Below, in pieces: positions 35,591 through 46,520 of a stretch of 64,000 nt of DNA. Within the stretch, counting starts at the first letter, position 1. Every line of letters begins with the position of its first letter. Both the position numbers and the translations under genes were made by a program. Origin of the DNA: Geosiphon pyriformis (Eukaryota; Glomeromycota; Glomeromycetes; Archaeosporales; Geosiphonaceae). The notes under the pieces are model-generated. The model had not been told where the DNA came from, searched no databases, and saw only the letters and a list, made by a program, of their open reading frames with translations. Location of the stretch: contig JAAOMT010000128.1 of assembly GCA_016748015.1 (NCBI GenBank), positions 2,441,426-2,505,425 of the forward strand. Reading direction: 5' to 3'.

Positions 35591-36440
35591 AAATTCAATT
35601 TATTGATCTCTTCTGGTGTGAACAAGTAACTTTTTTTTGGCAAATTTTATACTTGTGAGGTAATGTCACAGAATAAGAATAATTGTGCAAAATCTGAAAT
35701 GGACTGGAGTTTTTCAAGATTCTGAATATCTGTGGATATGGAACTGACAAAAGTCCCTTTGGGGATTTCAATGACATCTTCTGTTGGATTGTGGATGGGG
35801 ATTTTGAAGTGTTTATAGGCTTTGGCCAGTAGGTATAGATTAGCAACATCGGCTAGGGAACAGATTTTGGGACTGGCTTCAAATAATAGGGCTTGATCTT
35901 GGATCTTTCGATTCACCTTGAGGATGTATTGTCAATATAGAAAAATGGAGATGATGGTATTGGTGTGGATAAATTCTACCTGGTCACTGTCTTCCTCCAT
36001 GAAATTAACTGGTACATTTCCTTTTCCACTTGATCCAAACCCATTGATTCCTTAAGCAGTGAGGCCTAACTCTTTTTGGGTTGTTATCAGGGTTAATTGG
36101 GGTATTTTAACTAGGGGTAAGAAAATAGCTTGGGCAATCTTTTCTTGTGATTCTATTTTGTAGGGTCTGTTCAAATTGTTCTGTAGCATCACGATGATGT
36201 TTCCCGTGTAACCGGCATCAATGATTCCTTCTTTTATGTCGATTTTTTTCTTGGCTAGACTAGATCAAGAGGCAACTTGTACCATTGTACTAACAGGAAT
36301 TTTTAATGCTATCTTAAGATCTATTTTTACGAGGGAATGTGAGGCTATAATAATGGATGATTGTTTGAGATATCGTAGGTTGAAACTGGTATCAGTGTCA
36401 TGTGCTCTTTCGGGGCAGATTCTTTTCTCATTGTTACTGT
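35591..36440 (-). pseudogene. Copy Y dUTPase and linker (decayed)
   Basis: The dUTPase motifs are recognisable but damaged: motif 1 HDTDTSFNL (Gly and Asp lost), motif 2 SSLAKKKI after a stop, motif 3 EGIIDAGYTGNI (intact), motif 4 EKIAQAIFLPLVKIPQLT, motif 5 GINGFGSSG after a stop. The linker (35916-35595 frames) matches the pre-RT linker of segment X. This second, independent copy shows that the dUTPase is a standing part of the pol region. Confidence 0.75.
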
Positions 36441-37290
36441 ATCATTTTAGCTCTAGTTCTTTGGATAGGTTGGGATATGCGAGATACTGTTCTGTTTTAG
36501 TATCCTCAGTTGGATCTTGGAACGACATGTCCTCGGTGATCAATACCTCTTCTTCGGGCTCAGGTAGTTCAGTGATTGGAAACAGTATTCTTGGAGGTGG
36601 ATTGAATATAAGATCACATTCGTCGTAGTACTGGAAGTAACAGGGGATCAAACAGTAATCACACAGTTTGGTATTCAAATCGGCCAATCTTTGCTCCTGT
36701 TCTTCGCGAGTTGGGGCCAATTCCTGATATCGGTTCTGAAATACGTCTGGGTTATCTGTGAAGAAATCATTCTTGGGGTAGTCTGGTCCAGTATATTTGG
36801 GCATCTAAGGATTGTCTTTGATTTCTTGTATTTTTTCGGGCATGGCACCTTCAGTCTTGGCACTTCCTATTCTCCAGATTTTGTGGTTATCATGTGGATA
36901 ACCATCTAGCCTGTTGAGTGCTCATTTCCAAGTGTCCTTGATGGGAGTTCCCTTTTGTACTCAATTATTGATTAATATGGTGTATTGACAAGCCTCGTCG
37001 CATGTTCTTCTTCTGCCAGGCACATCATTCCAGAGTCTTTTATCTGGCAGGATTTCACCACATGTGAGGCATGATGTGTGGTCCCACTTGTCTTGTCATT
37101 TTGGTCGTCTAAATCTTTCCAGTAAACAAGGCCTGCAATAGTATTTGGTGGTGGTGGACCATTTTTCGTTGTCCCTGATACATGCATCCATAGTGGATAG
37201 TTTTTTTCCACATCAACACATATTAGTCTTGGGGGTTGGTAAACTAAGTTTCTTTGGTTCAAGATTACGTATCCTAGTGATGACAATTGG
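36441..37290 (-). pseudogene. Copy Y Cys-rich putative zinc domain
   Basis: In one frame, with stops at Trp/Gln positions: CGKKLSTMDACI, KYYCRPCLLERFRRPK, CLTCGEILPDKRLWNDVPGR, CDEACQYTILINN, and then the open frame 36804-36442 with LCDYCLIPCYFQYYDECDLI and the PPPRI segment, ending in an acidic stretch that runs into the dUTPase. It has the same Cys spacing as 22660-23486 and 32190-33050. One Cys in the last pair region is Tyr. Confidence 0.65.
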
Positions 37291-38050
37291 ATTCTTCTTC
37301 GGCTCTGCCTTTTCTTTTTTCTTTCCAGATTGGTGGTGGGGGTAGTTCAGTTTGATAATCATCTGCCCATAAAACCTGATAGGTCTTGATAGTTGGTGGC
37401 ATTGATGTGTCTTCGAATTCAATAAGGAGTTCCTCGGTACGTTGGGTTTTAAAGTGTCTGCATGTAGCTGGAACTTGGACATACTGTTTGTTGAACGTGA
37501 GTTAAAGTTCTTGGGTGTTCCAGTCGAGAGTAGTATTGGCTTTTAACAACCAGTTATTTCCTACTAGAGCTTGATATTGAGTAGCTTTTATGACAAATAC
37601 TTTGATAGGGATTTGGATTCCATTAATCTTGAAAGGAAAGTTGTCAATTTCTCCTATTGGGGTTTTTGTGTTCCAATCCACTGTAATAATCCAGACAGTA
37701 GTGGCATAGTCTATTCAGTGACCTAGTTGGTCCATGAGCTGCTTCGTGATTATGCTATGAGCTGATCTGCTATCCAGGATTAATTTAATGTCTATTTCTC
37801 CGACTCTGGTATTGGTGTATAGGGCCGTTATTGGTTTATCTTGATTGATGGCTGCTCCACTAAAAAGGCTATGGGTGTTCAAATTATCAATGTCAAAAGG
37901 AAATATGGCGGCTAGGGTGGTGTCTTTGGTAATAGTGGCTGGTGGGATATTGCTTTTTGTTTGCTTGGAAGGTTGGGAGATTTGTTCTATATCCCCCCCT
38001 TCCACAGGTGTAGATTTATCAAAACTCTGGTTTTCCATAAGACTGAGATA
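37291..38050 (-). pseudogene. Copy Y aspartic protease
   Basis: Frame 38038-37715 has LFSGAAINQDKPITALYTNT and KLILDSRSAHSIITKQLMDQ; the catalytic triad reads DSR where DSG is expected. It continues (with stops) through KTPIGEIDNFPFKINGIQIP and ATQYQALVGNNWLLKANTTL to a linker rich in Pro and Lys, collinear with copies 1 and 2. Confidence 0.75.
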
Positions 38051-40030
38051 AGAAGCTTGATTTGGGTATCCAGTTGGTGTTAGTCGAGATTGGGCAGGAC
38101 TGCGAGAGATTGGTTGAGACAGTTCACTGTTGGTTTACATCTAATTGTTGTTGGGATTCCTCCATCCCTGATTATAGTTTATAGCTCGAGGTCTGGATGG
38201 GCTGTAAGGTGAAGTTTGATAGTGAGAGATTGCTTGTGTTATTGGTGGTGGTTGATAATAATTCTGGGGTGGTGGTTGAGTGTACGGGACTTGTTGTGCG
38301 TATAGGGGCAGTTGATTCCGAGGTATAGAATATTGAGGTACCATGTTTTGCTGATATCTGAATTGCTGGTATGGGTTTTCTTGATTTTAGTTCATGATCT
38401 TTCTTCTGCAGTCATGGGCAATATGTCTAGGTTTCTGGCAGTAGTAACAGTTGTGGGAATTGGATCTCCAAGATTGTTGCTGTTGCTGACAGTTCTATTG
38501 CTGTGGGTATCTGCTGTTGTTGTTATTTTCTCTCTGTTGGGGTGGTTGGTAAGTTTCTGTAGTTCTGGCTAAAAATCCCTCAATTTTCTGAGTTAGTTTC
38601 TCACTCAATTGGGTTATCTTTGCATCAATGTCAAAGGTTCCATTAATGGCTAAATTAACAGCTTGAGTATGGTTCACTTTTTGTTCCACAGACTCAAAAT
38701 TGTAAGCAAGAGTGATGGTGTCTTGTAAACTGGTTGGATGGCAGAGTCTTATGAATCTTAGAATACTATCCCGCAATCTTTTAATGAATTAATTAAGAAC
38801 TTGCACCGCAGTGTAGTAGTCTCTTTCGATAGCTAATATTTGATGCAGGATTTGATTGAATTGTCCGAGATAAGTAGTTACTGCTTCGTGATCTTTTTGT
38901 TTAATTATGCTGAATTGATTCTGCAATTGGATTAACGTATTGGGGTCACAGAAGTATTGCAAAAATGTGAGTTTAAACTCAGTAAAGGAGGTAGGCTTCT
39001 CTGTCAGGCTCTGGTACCATGAATTGGCAGTTCCAGTCAGAAAAAACAGCAGTGCCTGAACTGTACAGTTGTCATTCCAACCATTAGTGGTAATTGCTTT
39101 CTTGGCGTCTGTGATCCAAGAATATGCATTATTTTCTTCACCAAAAAATTTTTCCAATTTAGCAATATCTCAGTAAGCCATGATCCGGTTAATGGGTGGG
39201 GTGTTACTGGTTATGTTTAAAAGGATTGGTGTCTGTGTATTTGAGTATTCTCTGGGTGCTAATGCTGGTTGCTTTCCTTTGTCACTTGAACCAATAGGTT
39301 GTAAGATAGCTGTTTCTGCCGTCAGGAAAGATGCTGATTCTGCTAGGTTTTGTGCTGGTGGCTGTTCTCAAGTTGATGGGTTTCTTTCTATTTGACTGGC
39401 TGCTGGGGTAAGATTTCCAAACAGCAATCCATATTCTTCTAGTGATTTGGTCCAACTGTGTTGATTCTAAGGGTGTGGATTTTCAGGAGTTTGTGGTGTT
39501 TCTGACTGGGTTTCCAGGAATGGGTTGAATACAATTCTACTTTGGGGTGTCTGATGGTATGATGGAGTTGTTGGAAAGAGGACCCTTGGTTTCTTGTTGA
39601 CTGTGAACTTGGCTTGGGCAGTTATGGAGTTGTTGGATTCGTTTTTGTATTCCTCAGGGTCAGATTCCACTGGTTGTTGTACTTGAGGGAATTATTGTGC
39701 CATGTAATATTTAATGTCTGTATCGATTATGCACAGAGTTTCAGCAATTGCTTGGGTAGTCATGGCTGTTGAGTACTCTAGTAAGCTTTGATGGATTTGT
39801 TCTCCAAGTCTTCTTGTATCAGTTGTGCGGCCTAACAAGCAGTCAATTTTTGCATTGATATAGTTACAAAAATCACTTTCTGCATAAGCAGTTCTTGCTG
39901 GTATTTCTAGGTCTTTTCAAAAGTATTGAAATAGTGCTTTTCTATATGAGGAGTGGTCCTTTCCTATTGTTCTAATAGTTGCCACTTTTATGTATTTTTG
40001 GGGGTGCTCTGTCTCTGTGGATTTATAATC
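38051..40030 (-). pseudogene. Copy Y gag with CCHC knuckle
   Basis: Divergent from family A gag but of the same plan. It has an N-terminal region (from about 39970), a Pro/Thr-rich linker (39670-39467 frame) and a capsid core at 39157-38495 (WITDAKKAITTNGWNDNC, GTANSWYQSLTEKPTSFTEF, EAVTTYLGQFNQILHQILAI, FIRLCHPTSLQDTI). The zinc knuckle CYYCQKPRHIAHDC lies at about 38410-38455. A Tyr/Pro/Gln-rich stretch precedes protease. Stops at about 38789, 39172 and 39467. It lies directly downstream of LTR B2 on the minus strand, so it is the gag of a family B element. Confidence 0.8.
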
Positions 40031-40047
40031 TCACAGGGAGCACTAAA
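40031..40047 (-). other. Primer-binding site candidate (family B)
   Basis: On the minus strand TTTAGTGCTCCCTGTGAG directly follows the end of LTR B2. It matches the family A motif with one G-to-A change in the TGG, which would weaken pairing with a tRNA CCA end. Confidence 0.5.
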
Positions 40048-40452
40048 TGTTATGGGTAAACTTGGTTGGTATGGGAAATGGTAACGTTTGGCACTCTCAA
40101 TTATTGATGATGCATCTTCTGTGTAATTCTGTTGGCTTAATCTTGATTATCAGTCTCTGAAGGTTTATTCCTGGATGTGAATTTTACCCATTGAGTTCTT
40201 TGGTTATAAGGCACAGAGTTTGTCTTTTATCAATTGCAATGTTTTTCATAAATGTGAGCTTTCTTCTTCAAGCTAATGAGTGCAGTCATTAGGATCTGGC
40301 ATTGTCTTTTTGCCTTTCTGGTAAGCTAACAAGATAATGTTAATATCCAAAATTTAGGGAGAGCTTCCCTCTTTTACCAGGTTATCATGAAGTCTATTCC
40401 CAGACAGTTGATTTTACTATGTTGTCACTCCACAAAAATAGGACAGAAAAAG

Positions 40453-40522
<70 letters not shown>

Positions 40523-41171
40523 AAAAAAAGATAAATTAGTATTGTCAATTGTCATAATCAAGAGCAATTGGTCCAAATCATTAATAGATTTGAGGCGGTT
40601 ATGCTAAAAGCATCTGTTCTAGAACAGAGGTACGAGACAAGGGTTAATTCACGTAAATTCCACGAAGTTTGAGAACATGAATTCATGATTCTAATTTCTT
40701 TTAATAATTGGTTTATTTCAGGAGATAAAATAGGGAAAATAATAAAGGATAAAGGAATATGGATATTTTTAATTCTGGTCTAGAGGTTTGTATTTGTTTT
40801 GTTTGTCTTTTCTCACTTCTATAATTACTTGCTTTTATACATTCTTTTGGTTTTATAGGATTGCTTTCAATTGTCTCGCTATTGCTAGCTATTGCTTTGT
40901 TGTTTCTGTTATTGCTTCATTTTTCTACATTATCACTAGTTATCCTATGTTATAACATGTTATCTGACATTATTACATGTTATTCTGTGTTATCCTGCAT
41001 TATAACACATTATTCTACGTTATTGCGCACTATTCTGTGTTATCTTGCATTATAACACATTATCCTATCTTATAATGCATTATCCAACATTATTGCACAT
41101 TATTTTGTGTTATGTCATGTTTTGGTCACGTTTCTTCATAACTTTGGATCGGTTTTTCTACTTGGGTAACA
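40048..41171 (-). repeat. LTR, family B, copy B2 (minus orientation)
   Basis: Reverse complement of B1 along its length: starts TGTTACCCAAGTAGAAAAAC (from 41171) and ends TACCCATAACA (40048), 1124 bp, with the ATAATGTGTTATAAC-like units (40920-41110), a TATA-like box and a very long A run on the plus strand (40447-40520). It is the 5' LTR for copy Y on its left side, while its right end cuts the RT of another element. Confidence 0.87.
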
Positions 41172-41890
41172 ATAAGCAGAATTAAAATTAAATGCAACAA
41201 AGTATTTTTTTGGCAAAACAGAACTAAAATTCTTAAAACACATAGTTAGCAAAGATGGCATAAAAACAGATCTGGAGAAAATAGAGATAGTAAAAAACTT
41301 TCCAATACCAACCAACGTAACCAAGCTGAAATTATTCTTAGAATTCATGAGCTATTATAGATGCTTCATAAAGAACTTTTCAAAGATAGCACAACCATTC
41401 AATGATCTTCAAACCAAAAATGCAAAGTATGAATGGACTGAAACCTAGCAAAAAGCATTTGACATTTTAAGAAGAAAGCTTATTTAAGCTCCAGTATTGA
41501 TTTATCCAGATCATAGTAAACCATTCATTATCACCACCAATGCATCAGGTCAAGCATTGGGAGCAGTACTATTTCAGAGAAGACCAGATAAAAGAAAACA
41601 TCCAGTTGCATACACCAGCCAAGGTTTAACACCAGCTGAAAAGAACTATAGAACACCAGAATTAGAACATTTAGCAATCTATTGGGCAGTTATGAAATAG
41701 AAAGAATACTTGAGCCAAAAGTTTGAGGTGTATACAGATTACAAAAGATTAACATCACTCCAAAACAAGAATTTGGAGATGGAAGACAGTCAAGATAGAA
41801 AATGGCACTTTCGCCACATACTTATACCATACATTATAAAAAGAGAAAAGACAATGGAAATGCTGATGGTTTGTCGTGAATAGAACAATT
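41172..41890 (+). pseudogene. RT rear half and RNase H of the outer element
   Basis: Continues the RT interrupted at 30619: AELKLNATKYFFGKTELKFL, then DGIKTDLEKIEIVKNFPIPT and LFLEFMSYYRCFIKNFSKIA. RNase H follows (41497-41700 frame): PFIITTNASGQALGAVLFQR (first Asp now Asn: TNASG), AEKNYRTPELEHLAIYWAVM, then VYTDYKRLTSL. Stops at 41446, 41485, 41698 and 41878. RT and RNase H are in one pol frame as in Ty3/Gypsy elements. Confidence 0.8.
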
Positions 41891-43325
41891 CTAAGAACAT
41901 TTCAACCCAAAAATATAACAAAACCAAAACAATACTCACAAAAATATAACAAAAGATGAACACACAAAAATATTAACAACTTCAACATTATATAGATACT
42001 CAATAGTTCAAGAAGAAATTATCTCAACTGAAACAAAAGAGGATCAAACAACAATCCAAATATTTTATCACTCACCAAAATATACTTTATCAGAAAAATA
42101 GAAAAGATTCAGATCAACCAACCAGAATAATTACAGAATCAGAAAAAAAGACAATACTGTTCAACATGCACTCAGATCCAACTGCAAGACATTTTTATAA
42201 AGAAGCAACCATGGAAAGAACCAGAAAGAGATACTATTGGCCATCAATGTATCCAGACATTATCCAATATGTGCAAAATTGTGATGCTTGTCAAAGAAGA
42301 GGAGGAACAAGACCCAGCAAACCATTGAGACTAATCAAAGTGGGACAACCATTTGACTGCATTGGAATCAATTTAGTCGGACCATTGACAATTACCAGCA
42401 GAGGCAACAGATATATTGTAGTAGCTATGGACTATCTTACTAAATGGCCAGAAGCAAAAGCAATTCAAAGAGCAGATGCAGAATCCGTTGCCGAATTCGT
42501 CCATCAAGATCTGATTTGTTGACATAAATGTCCAAAAGAACTATTATCAGACCAAGAAACCCATTTTGTGAATAAAACATTAGCAAAATTAAGCCAAAGA
42601 TTCGGAATTAAGAGACCACTATCATTACCATACTATCCACAAACCAATGGATTAATTAAAAAATTTAATAGAACATTGTGTAAAACAATAGCAAAACTCA
42701 GCCAAGAAAACCAAAATGAATAAGATTTGTTCATACCATCAGTATTATTTGCTTATTGGACAATAAAGCAAGACACCACACAAGCAACACCATTTAAATT
42801 AATATATGGTAGAACAGCAACATTACCAGTTGAGATAGAGGTTAACACATATCTAACTGAACCAATAACAGAAAAAAGTTTCCAAGAAACATTGTTAAAA
42901 AGAACATATAACTTAATAGAAACATTGGAAAACAAATGAAAAAGAACAGTTGATAACATACAAAAGTCACAAGAGAAACAGAAAGAAAGACATGATAATC
43001 AACTACCAGACAAACCAGTTGAATTCAAGATTGGAGACAAAGTACTTTTACATCATACCAAAGCGGAAAAACAATGGAGTGGAAAATTCGACTCCAAATG
43101 GAATAGACCATTTCACATAGAAGAAATTCTAGGGAATGGGACTTACAAATTAAGACTGAATAACAAAATCTTAATCAAAGCAATACATAGAGATCCACTA
43201 AAACCATACCATAACATCACATTACTATTCACCAGTAATATTCCACAATTAGGAGTACAGAGGATACTAGTCCAACCAGAGGAAATTCCATGAGATCTGG
43301 AACCAATTATTATCATTGACAACAA
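41891..43325 (+). pseudogene. Integrase of the outer element
   Basis: A low-similarity linker (41891-42150) precedes the HHCC domain (DPTARHFYKEATMERTRKRY, then CDACQRRGGTR) and the core: CIGINLVGPLTITSRGNRYI, LLSDQETHFVNKTL, GLIKKFNRTL. Relative to copy Y the catalytic triad D-D-E reads N-D-K, with both changes explained by G-to-A. The C-terminal part has VEFKIGDKVLLHHTKAEKQW and RPFHIEEILGNGTYKLRLNN. Stops at 42520, 42721, 42937 and 43291. Confidence 0.82.
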
Positions 43326-44035
43326 CACGTTAAATTAATCCATCAAAAAAATATATAAAGACATGGTAGATGTGACAAAAAATATCAGAAAAATAGAAAT
43401 TACAGACAACATCCACTCACTAGCACAACAACTCTTTCAATTGATTCAACTCCAAGAGATGGAAATTACAATTAATCAACAAACCATCTGATATCAAGAC
43501 ACTAGAAAGATATTGCCACATAGAACACAGAAAAAAACAGAAAATACTGTTGACAAAATCATTGCAAAAGTAAAATTAGCAATAAAAGAGTCGACAAAAG
43601 AGTCACTATACCAAGAATTAACTAAAGAAACTTGGAATTAGTGAATACAACAATTTCCAAGAAACTATTGTTATTTTTACTTGGGACAACACGTGAATAT
43701 CCAGAATCTATATACAGATAAAACAAAGCAATTATTCGACACAAGAATACTACAACAATTAGAACATTTTGTGGGAAAGAACAACTTATCCACACAGGCC
43801 CAAGCCATATACTGAATACACACAGCATTTCAGGATCAACCAGAAATTTTACTCAATAAAGCAATGGATACGGTTACCAATAATTAATTAGGAAAGATCA
43901 CTAATGCTTAATTTGAAGAATTACAAACTCAAATAACACAAGTAATTCTCGAAAATGAAATTCAAGAAATACTTTAAGAAAAGAAATTAACAGAATTAGA
44001 TTTCAATGGAGCTCAATATTAAAAGGAGGGAATAA
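43326..44035 (+). pseudogene. ORF3 downstream of integrase (outer element) and polypurine tract
   Basis: The counterpart of 28681-29509 in the same position. Pieces alignable by eye: LEHFVGKNNLSTQAQAIY against VEKFIEKNNLTLHYKAAY, and LGKITNA against IGRITNQ, ending in LDFNGAQY before a stop at 44020. The purine tract AAAAGGAGGGAATAA precedes the LTR at 44036. It has more stops than the copy 2 version. Function unknown. Confidence 0.55.
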
Positions 44036-44836
44036 TGTTACTCATAAAAATATAGGGAATATATATTAGCATAGTTATTAGCCAATCAGAAGTAGATGTA
44101 GTAAAATGTAGAATTCCAGGATTCCTCTCAAAAATTACAGGATTCTCACAAAGAATCATGGGATTCCTGTTGTAAAGAATTGAGGAATTGAGGAATCTCA
44201 ATTATGTATATATAGCAGTAGGATTAGAAGCTGAAAAAACAGACCTCTCAGTTTAGATTTCATCTAGACAACTTTCCAAAACCACAAATAAATAAACTAT
44301 TTGTTATCTCAAACCTGCTGCCACTATCAACACTTCATGTTGATAGTAATTGATACTTAACCACATTGGAACAATAGCTCTTGATCACACCTATTGATGG
44401 AAAACTAACTTGCAAATCGTCTTGGCTTATTTCTTTTCTTTCTTTATTTTTATTTTTTTTCTTTATTTCTTGCTTTGATTTTATTGTTGTTTACTAACTC
44501 TATTGAGGATTAATGCATGGGGTACTGACATCAAGATAAACATGACTGGTAAAAGACCCAGAAATAAGAATAGAACACTTAATTGAGGATAGCTTACCAG
44601 GAGGAATACCAGCCATCAAGCTGAGAAAGAAATTGACGAAACTGTGGTTTTGGGAAGCTATAGATAAAACTATTATCATTGAATCTCTGTCCATTATACA
44701 AAAAACTCAACCAAACTCTTTGGATACAAACCCTTCAGACACAAACCTTCAGATCACTATCAACTGCAACTAGATTTGAGTATCAAATTACGAGTTTTGT
44801 TATTTAATCTAACACCAGAAATAGTTATCTGTAACA
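44036..44836 (+). repeat. LTR, family A, copy A3 (3' LTR of the block)
   Basis: TGTTACTCATAAAAATATAG to ATCTGTAACA, 801 bp, with a shorter GGATTCC array than A1 and TATATATAGCAG at about 44208. It is followed by ACAT, the second copy of the target duplication, and then by the resumed LINE1 ORF1. Confidence 0.9.
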
Positions 44837-44840
44837 ACAT

Positions 44841-45316
44841 GTAGTTTTTTTGTTCTCTTCTAGTACTGATTTGTCTTCTAATACTGGAATCTTTTCTGCA
44901 ATCCTTGTTTCTCTTAGTAATTTTGACTTGTATGACTGTTTGGCTTCTTTGAAATGCTCTGTAGAGCTTCTGTCAGACCAAGTTTCTGGTATTTTAAAAA
45001 AGTTGAGCTTTGTTGAGTTGGTGCCTTTGGCAATCTTATTTCTTATTCCCTTTTTTGTTGTTTCTGCATTTTTGAAGTCAGGTTTGAATTTGAATATGGC
45101 TGTGAATAATGTGTTGGTGCCACCTATTCTTCTTCTTACTGGTATTAATGTTGATGTGTCTGGTTTTAGCTCTAGTAGTTCCAAGATTCTGACCACTAAG
45201 ATGAGTAGTTTGGAGTCTAAAATAGTGGTGTTAGATGTATCAGTTAATTCGGTTTTGGTGAGATTGGATCATTTGTGTTCTGGTTTGGATTTATCAGTTC
45301 TTCTTAATCCTTAATA
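44841..45316 (+). pseudogene. LINE1 ORF1, 3' part
   Basis: Directly continues the frame cut at 18609: SSSLH joins VVFLFSSTDLSSNTGIF. It runs open through CLASLKCSVELLSDQVSGIL and KILTTKMSSLESKIVVLDVS (coiled-coil-like heptads) to LDLSVLLNP and tandem stops at 45312. The C-terminal half of ORF1 is therefore intact although the front half carries stops. Confidence 0.78.
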
Positions 45317-46520
45317 AGTGATTTGGTTTGGAAAATTGTCACATGCAATATTAGAGATATGAACAATTTTGCAAAACAGGCTGATATAATTCATTGGCAT
45401 AAAGGAGTGAACAATTTGATTTCTGTTGTTACTGAGATTAAGTTGAAGGATAAAGTCTGTCCATAGATTATAAATAAGTTTGATAGTATCCAGGTCTTCA
45501 CTTTTGGTTTAGACTCTGGTCATTTGGGTTTTGGTATTGCAATTATCATAAACAATTTGTTGGCAAGGCATGTGTGTAAAATTTCTGAGATACCTGGTTG
45601 GCTTTTTTCTTTTAAGTTACTCTTCAAAAATAAACTTTCTGTTTCAATTCTGGGACTCTATGCTGGTACTTCTCCTGTGGTTTGATTCTCCCAAGCTGGT
45701 AATATCAATTCTATGATTGCTAAAGCCGTAAATGAATCTTTTTTCATTGTTTTGGGTGGCAACTTTAATGAGAATAGTTCTTATAAGTATGCCAGTTTCA
45801 AAAAGTGTCTGAATCTTGGTTTGGTTAATTCCTTGGATAAAAGTTCTTATGTAAAAGCACCAATATGGACTAACTCTTAAAATGTGGCTAAGACAATCAA
45901 TTTTTTGTTTGTTTTTTTGAACTTAGTTAATGCTGTGGTGGATTGCAATATATTTGATGTTGAAGAATTTTTTAATACTGATCATTAAGCTGTTTCCATG
46001 TTGGTGGGTTTGGGTGGATTGCTTAATATGCAGCTGAACTTCTTTTGCAAATAAACAAATAGGGATCATTAGAAATTTGACTACAGAGATGCAGATAATG
46101 TCAGATAAATTAAGTTTAAAGAGGATATAATGGCAAATACTACTATGTTTTATGATGAGTTTTTTGCATTTGAGAAGCATTTGAACTTGAATGCAATGTG
46201 AAATACACTTTGCAGAGTGGTGTGTCTATTAACTGATACAGTTTTTAAGAGAAAATAGTCCAAGGGCTATGACAGTGTTTTTACAAAGGAGTTGTCTAAG
46301 TTTCACAAGCTGAAGCTTTTGGTGTTTAAAATTGTTAAGGCCTCTTATTTGGTTTTTAGTAAGAAGTTTGCATTTTTGCTTGTTAAGTGGCACAGTTTGA
46401 ATGTAGTCAATGTTTTTGTGGTGAAGTCTCTCTTTTTTTCAGGTTCTTATTTTAACACTATTTGTTCAGTTTTGGCTAAGATTAGAAGTTTTATCATTCT
46501 TCTAAGATATTAAAATTAGA
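45317..46520 (+). pseudogene. LINE1 ORF2 endonuclease and spacer
   Basis: Apurinic/apyrimidinic-type endonuclease that would nick target DNA. Visible with stops: NNFAKQADIIHWHKGVNNLI, SVVTEIKLKDKV (catalytic Glu region), LSVSILGLYAGTS, FIVLGGNFNENSSY (usually GGDFN; Asp to Asn) and FNTDH (the SDH motif). A linker at 46070-46520 follows (KGYDSVFTKELSKFHKLKLL). Confidence 0.75.

Larger units (their letters stand above)
18610..44836. mobile_element. Composite nested block of Ty3/Gypsy-type LTR retrotransposons
   Basis: The outer boundaries are family A LTR ends (TGTTAC at 18610; GTAACA at 44831-44836) flanked by a 4-bp target duplication ACAT (18606-18609 and 44837-44840). The LINE1 ORF1 frame is restored when the block is removed. 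Inside are several partial elements: copy 1 (gag-PR-Cys-rich), copy 2 (gag, PR, integrase tail, ORF3), an inverted pair of family B LTRs enclosing copy Y (gag to integrase) fused to segment X (Cys-rich, dUTPase, RT front half), and the outer 3' part (RT rear half, RNase H, integrase, ORF3). No complete coding copy remains. Confidence 0.85.

Noticed and set aside
40394-40607. Open frames of poly-Phe (minus) and poly-Lys (plus)
   Set aside because: They are translations of the long A/T homopolymer inside LTR B2 and have no coding character.
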